From positions 28,910,001 through 28,974,000 of the forward strand of contig NC_091020.1 of assembly GCF_041296385.1 (NCBI RefSeq): a DNA stretch of 64,000 nt, read 5' to 3'. Position 1 is the first letter of the stretch; every line of letters begins with the position of its first letter. This DNA is from Aphelocoma coerulescens (taxonomy: Eukaryota; Chordata; Aves; Passeriformes; Corvidae). Shown here in pieces: positions 60,349 to 64,000 of the stretch. A model generated the notes under the pieces. It was not told the origin of the DNA and did not search any database. It saw nothing but the letters and a program-made list of their open reading frames with translations. The position numbers were made by a program, and so were the translations under genes.

Positions 60349-63300
60349 CTAATCCTCGGGCTGTGGCGCCAGGCAGGGGCAGCGGAACAGGCTGCGCAGC
60401 ATCCGCAGCGCCCGCCCGAGGCGGGAGGGGCGTTTCTTGCGGGGACCCAGCTGCTGGCTGAGGGCCTGGGCTCCCAGGAGGGGAGGCGAGGCACAGAGCG
60501 GCACTTGGGGGCACGGCTCAGATGGCCCGTGCTCAACCCAGGCCTCGCGAGGGGCAGGCACTGGGAGCCTGCCTCCTGCCAAACCTCCCAGCTCTCTGTC
60601 TTCTTCACGGAGCTCCAGGAGGCTCACTCCATCCCACTCGTCCTCCTCCCGCGGCAAGGCCTTGTCCCCCACGTTCTGTTCCCAGCTGTCCTGCATCAGG
60701 TCGCGGTCACTGTCATTTTCCCAGCTGGACTGAGCTGAAGGTCTCTTGCCGTTCCCTTTGGAAAGCTCCTGGCCAACGGAGTCTTCCTCTTCAGAAAGCT
60801 CCTGGCCAATGGACTCTTCCCAATCAGACAGTTCTTGGTAGCTACCGACATCTCCATGGGACAGCTCATGTTCACTGTATTCCTCCCAGTGAGAGAAATT
60901 TTGGGAGCTACCGACTTGTCCTTGAGAAAGGCCTTGTTCTGTGCCTTCTTCCCAGTCAGAAACTTCTATGTAGCTGCTGGCTTCTCCTAGGGACAGCTCG
61001 TCCGCAGTGGATTCATCCCAGTCGGAGAGCTCGTGGTAGCTACCGGCTTCTTCTGGGGAGATCTCCTGCTCAATGCAGGCTTCCCCTTGGAGCCCTTCCT
61101 GGTCATTGGTGGTTTCTTCCAGGGACAGCTCGTCCCCCGTGGATTCATCCCAGTCGGAGAGCTCGTGGTAGCTACCGGCTTCTTCTGGGGAGATCTCCTG
61201 CTCAATGCAGGCTTCCCCTTGGAGCCCTTCCTGGTCATTGGTGGTTTCTTCCAGGGACAGCTCGTCCCCCGTGGATTCATCCCAGTCGGAGAGCTCGTGG
61301 TAGCTACCGGCTTCTTCTGGGGAGAGCTCCTGCTCAATGCAGGCTTCCCCTTGGAGCCCTTCCTGGTCATTGGTGGTTTCTTCCAGGGACAGCTCGTCCC
61401 CCGTGGATTCATCCCAGTCGGAGAGCTCGTGGTAGCTACCGGCTTCTTCTGGGGAGAGCTCCTCCTCAATGCAGGCTTCCTCTTGGAGCCCTTCCTGGTC
61501 ATTGGTGGTTTCTTCCAGGGACAGCTCGTCCCCCGTGGATTCATCCCAGTCGGAGAGCTCGTGGTAGCTACCGGCTTCTTCTGGGGAGATCTCCTGCTCA
61601 ATGCAGGCTTCCCCTTGGAATACATTCTGGTCGTTTCTGGCTTCTTCCAGGGACAGCTCATCCCCAGTGGATTCATCCCAGTCGGAGAGCTCGTGGTAGC
61701 TACCGGCTTCTTCTGGGGAGAGCTCCTGCTCCATACAGGCTTCCCCTTGGACCACATCCTGGTCGTTGCTGGCATATCCAGGGGACACATCCTGCTCAAT
61801 GCAGGCTTCCCCTTGGAACACGTCTTGGTTGTTCCTGTCTTCTTCTTGGGACAGCTCCTGCTCAATGCAGGCTTCTCCTTGGAGCCCTTCCTGGTCGTTT
61901 CTGGCTTCTTCCAGGGACAGTTCCTGCTCAATGCAGGCTTCCCCTTGGAGCCCTTCCTGGTTATTGGTGGCTTCTTCCAGGGACAGTTCCTGCTCAATAC
62001 AGGCTTCCCCTTGGACTGCATCCTGGTCGTTGCTGGCATATCCAGGGAACACGTCCTGCTCAATGCAGGCTTCCCCTTGGACCACATCCTGGTCGTTGCT
62101 GGCATATCCAGGGGACACATCCTGCTCAATGCAGGCTTCCCCTTGGAACACATCCTGGTTGTTCCTGTCTTCTTCTTGGGACAGCTCCTGCTCAATGCAG
62201 GCTTCCCCTTGGAACTCATCCTCGTCGTGGCCGGCATATCCAGGGGGCAGCTCCTGCTCAATGCAGGCTTCCCCTTGGAACACATCCTGGTTGTTGCTGG
62301 CATGTCCAGGGGGCAGCTCCTGCTCAATGCAGGCTTCCTCTTGGAGCCCTTCCTGGTCGTTTCTGGCTTCTTCCAGGGTCAGTTCCTGCTCAATGCAGGC
62401 TTCTCCTTGGAGCCCTTTCTGGTCATTGGTGGCTTCTTCCAGGGACAGTTCCTGCTCAATGCAGGCTTCCTCTTGGAACACATCCTGGTTGTTGCTGGCA
62501 TATCCTGGGGACAGCTCCTGCTTAATGCAGGCTTCCTTTTGGAGCCCTTTCTGGTCATTTCTGGCTTCTTCCAGGGTCAGTTCCTGCTCAATGCAGGCTT
62601 CCCCTTGGAATACATCTTGGTCGTTGCTGGCATGTCCAGGGGGTAGCTCCTGCTCAATGCAGGCTTCCCCTTGGAACGCATCCTGGCCATTGGTGGCTTC
62701 TTCTCGGGACAGCTCCTGCTCAATGCAGGCTTCCTCTTTGGAGCCTTCCTGGTCGTTGTTGGTTTCTCCTTGAGACAGCTCTGTGTGTTCCTCATCCTCG
62801 CACTGAGAAAGCTCAAGCTCCCCAGCCGAGTCCCTGTCCTCAGTCTCTTTGTCTGCCAGGAGTGAGCCCCTGTCTGCCTCCTCCTGCTGCTCACTGAGGG
62901 CTTGGGCTCCCAGTGGGCTGGGCGAGGGGCTGGCGGTGCAGCAGGGGCTGTGCAGGGCAGAGATGGGGCTCTGTCGCTTTTGTTCTGGAGCAGCCGCTTC
63001 TAGTTCTGCAGCCGTGCTTTGCTCCAGGTCCCTCTGTTCCTCTGGCTGCTGGATTGATGCCTGGACCTCAAGCACGGCCTCTCGCACCACCTCATGGCTG
63101 ATGTGCCATGCCAAGTCCAGCAGAGCCTGGCTGTAGCCTGGGGGGCTGCGTGGAGCAGGGACTGGGCTCTCTGTCGCTGCCGATGGCACCTCCTCCCTGA
63201 GGCCAGGAGAACCTGGTGCCTTTTCCACCTCGGCAGGCAGAGGCTCGGGGGGCTGCTCCTCCTCAGCAGCTGCAGCTGGAGCAGCAGCGGCTGCCAGCTC

Positions 63301-64000
63301 ATCGTCTGTGGGACTCGCTGGGGCAGGAGAGGCGCCGGGCAGCTCACGGGCTGCCTCTCCTGCCACCTGGGTGCTCACGCTGCTGGGAGAGGCGGGCCCC
63401 TCCTGGGCATCCTCATCCTTCTCTGGGTACGAGGGTTTGTCCCAGGTCTTGCAACTGACACCTTCTGCCCATTGGGGCAGCCCCTGGCTGCTGACACTTC
63501 CTTCCCCCTGGGGCAGCTTTTGGTCACTCCTGTCTTTTTCCCACTGGGGTAGCTCCTGGACACTGTAGTCTTTTCCTTGTGATAAGTCCTGGTCCTTGTT
63601 GTCTGGCACTTGGGGCAACTCTGCGTGTCTCTTGTCTCCTTCCCATTGGTACGTGTGCAGGTGGCCTGGCATATCTTCTGCCAAAGGAGACAGTTCCTGG
63701 TGTCCCTCCCCTTCCCACTGGGACAGCTCTTGGCATGACAGGTCTTCTTCCCACTGGGACAATTCTTGGCATATCTCATCCTCTTCCTCCCATGGGCACA
63801 GCTCCTGGACTGTCACGCTTTCTTCCCAGTTGTACAGCTCTTGCTGTGTGCCACGCCCCCACTGGACTTTCTCGCCTACCTCCCTCTGATGCAAATCTTG
63901 GTGTGTCACAACTCCCCATGGGGAAACTTCCTGGGTCGTCTCTTCTTCTTGCCCTTGGTAAAACTCTTGGATTGTCACTTCTTCCCAGAGGCAAGGTTCT
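60349..64000 (-). CDS. Acidic 22-residue-repeat protein, expanded copy 9, cut by window end
   Basis: The frame is open from the stop at 60349 to the window edge. By alignment the first ATG would lie at about 64065, outside the window, so the N-terminus is missing. This copy has 30 rather than 28 of the 22-residue repeats (60796-62775): one extra 132-bp block of the SYHELSDWDES type within about 60994-61719, making six such blocks instead of five. The complete frame would be 44 residues longer than in the other copies. It has LQEEACIEEEL like copy 7, Val1095- and Arg1281-type residues like copies 1, 2 and 8, and a private Trp-to-Gly change (LPQGEGS, near 63507) in the QW repeat region. Function unknown. 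Confidence 0.72.
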   Translation of the reverse strand, partial: EPCLWEEVTIQEFYQGQEEETTQEVSPWGVVTHQDLHQREVGEKVQWGRGTQQELYNWEESVTVQELCPWEEEDEICQELSQWEEDLSCQELSQWEGEGHQELSPLAEDMPGHLHTYQWEGDKRHAELPQVPDNKDQDLSQGKDYSVQELPQWEKDRSDQKLPQGEGSVSSQGLPQWAEGVSCKTWDKPSYPEKDEDAQEGPASPSSVSTQVAGEAARELPGASPAPASPTDDELAAAAAPAAAAEEEQPPEPLPAEVEKAPGSPGLREEVPSAATESPVPAPRSPPGYSQALLDLAWHISHEVVREAVLEVQASIQQPEEQRDLEQSTAAELEAAAPEQKRQSPISALHSPCCTASPSPSPLGAQALSEQQEEADRGSLLADKETEDRDSAGELELSQCEDEEHTELSQGETNNDQEGSKEEACIEQELSREEATNGQDAFQGEACIEQELPPGHASNDQDVFQGEACIEQELTLEEARNDQKGLQKEACIKQELSPGYASNNQDVFQEEACIEQELSLEEATNDQKGLQGEACIEQELTLEEARNDQEGLQEEACIEQELPPGHASNNQDVFQGEACIEQELPPGYAGHDEDEFQGEACIEQELSQEEDRNNQDVFQGEACIEQDVSPGYASNDQDVVQGEACIEQDVFPGYASNDQDAVQGEACIEQELSLEEATNNQEGLQGEACIEQELSLEEARNDQEGLQGEACIEQELSQEEDRNNQDVFQGEACIEQDVSPGYASNDQDVVQGEACMEQELSPEEAGSYHELSDWDESTGDELSLEEARNDQNVFQGEACIEQEISPEEAGSYHELSDWDESTGDELSLEETTNDQEGLQEEACIEEELSPEEAGSYHELSDWDESTGDELSLEETTNDQEGLQGEACIEQELSPEEAGSYHELSDWDESTGDELSLEETTNDQEGLQGEACIEQEISPEEAGSYHELSDWDESTGDELSLEETTNDQEGLQGEACIEQEISPEEAGSYHELSDWDESTADELSLGEASSYIEVSDWEEGTEQGLSQGQVGSSQNFSHWEEYSEHELSHGDVGSYQELSDWEESIGQELSEEEDSVGQELSKGNGKRPSAQSSWENDSDRDLMQDSWEQNVGDKALPREEDEWDGVSLLELREEDRELGGLAGGRLPVPAPREAWVEHGPSEPCPQVPLCASPPLLGAQALSQQLGPRKKRPSRLGRALRMLRSLFRCPCLAPQPED
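60796..62775 (-). repeat. 30 x 66-bp coding tandem repeat (copy 9)
   Basis: Expanded by one in-frame 132-bp block relative to the 1848-bp arrays of copies 1-8. It is the only coding length difference among the copies in the window. Confidence 0.93.

Larger units (their letters stand above)
1..64000. repeat. Tandem array of ~7.1-kb gene-bearing units
   Basis: The whole window is a head-to-tail array of one unit. Position 1 matches 7108, and gene stops recur at 3510, 10617, 17724, 24827, 31934, 39037, 46140, 53246 and 60349, giving periods of 7107, 7107, 7103, 7107, 7103, 7103, 7106 and 7103 bp. Units differ by scattered single bases and a few small indels. No unique sequence is present at either edge, so the array is longer than the window. 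This is the structure of an ampliconic gene array or macrosatellite maintained by unequal exchange or gene conversion. Confidence 0.98.

Noticed and set aside
1..64000. tRNA, rRNA or other structured RNA genes
   Set aside because: None was recognised on either strand in the unit, and every unit has the same content.

Overview
The window looks like nuclear DNA of a bird. The spacers carry several fragments of CR1 retroposons in plus orientation: a reverse-transcriptase piece and two 3' ends, including the GGTTGGACTAGATGACCTTT-type end sequence typical of avian CR1. They also carry a solo LTR with a perfect 11-bp terminal inverted repeat. Turtles and crocodilians also have CR1, so a bird is the most likely host but is not proven. 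Nothing looks bacterial or viral.

The whole 64 kb is one head-to-tail tandem array. A unit of about 7.1 kb (7107, 7106 or 7103 bp) repeats nine times and continues past both window edges, so no unique flanking sequence is seen. Each unit holds one long minus-strand gene and a 3.2-kb spacer. The window starts in the 5' part of one copy (1-299), holds eight complete copies (3510-7406, 10617-14513, 17724-21620, 24827-28723, 31934-35830, 39037-42933, 46140-50036, 53246-57142), and ends inside a tenth (60349 to >64000). All stay open. Spacers differ by 1 to 4 bp, and coding copies differ only by substitutions, except that the last copy has 132 extra bp (one 44-residue repeat).

I do not recognise the product. 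The maximal open frame is 1298 codons. The first ATG lies at codon 105, which would give 1194 residues, but the region before that ATG looks coding too. The protein has an N-terminal region of short imperfect QELSQWEE-like repeats, a Pro/Ala/Glu linker, an amphipathic helix, 28 uninterrupted 22-residue acidic repeats (most ending GEACIEQEL), and a basic tail with an RCPC motif. No signal peptide, membrane segment or enzyme motif is visible.

Each spacer, read left to right on the plus strand, holds: about 150 bp of gene-proximal upstream sequence; a 966-bp solo LTR in the gene's orientation; a CR1 reverse-transcriptase relic broken by an LTR fragment; a (TAC)n plus almost pure pyrimidine tract of about 580 bp; and a CR1 3' end lying downstream of the next gene's stop. 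Single-base markers show a higher-order pattern. The first six units form three copies of a 14.2-kb dimer (300-14513, 14514-28723, 28724-42933), followed by more individual units. The best candidate for something undescribed is this recently amplified gene family, coding for a repetitive acidic protein, with an LTR placed to act as its promoter.
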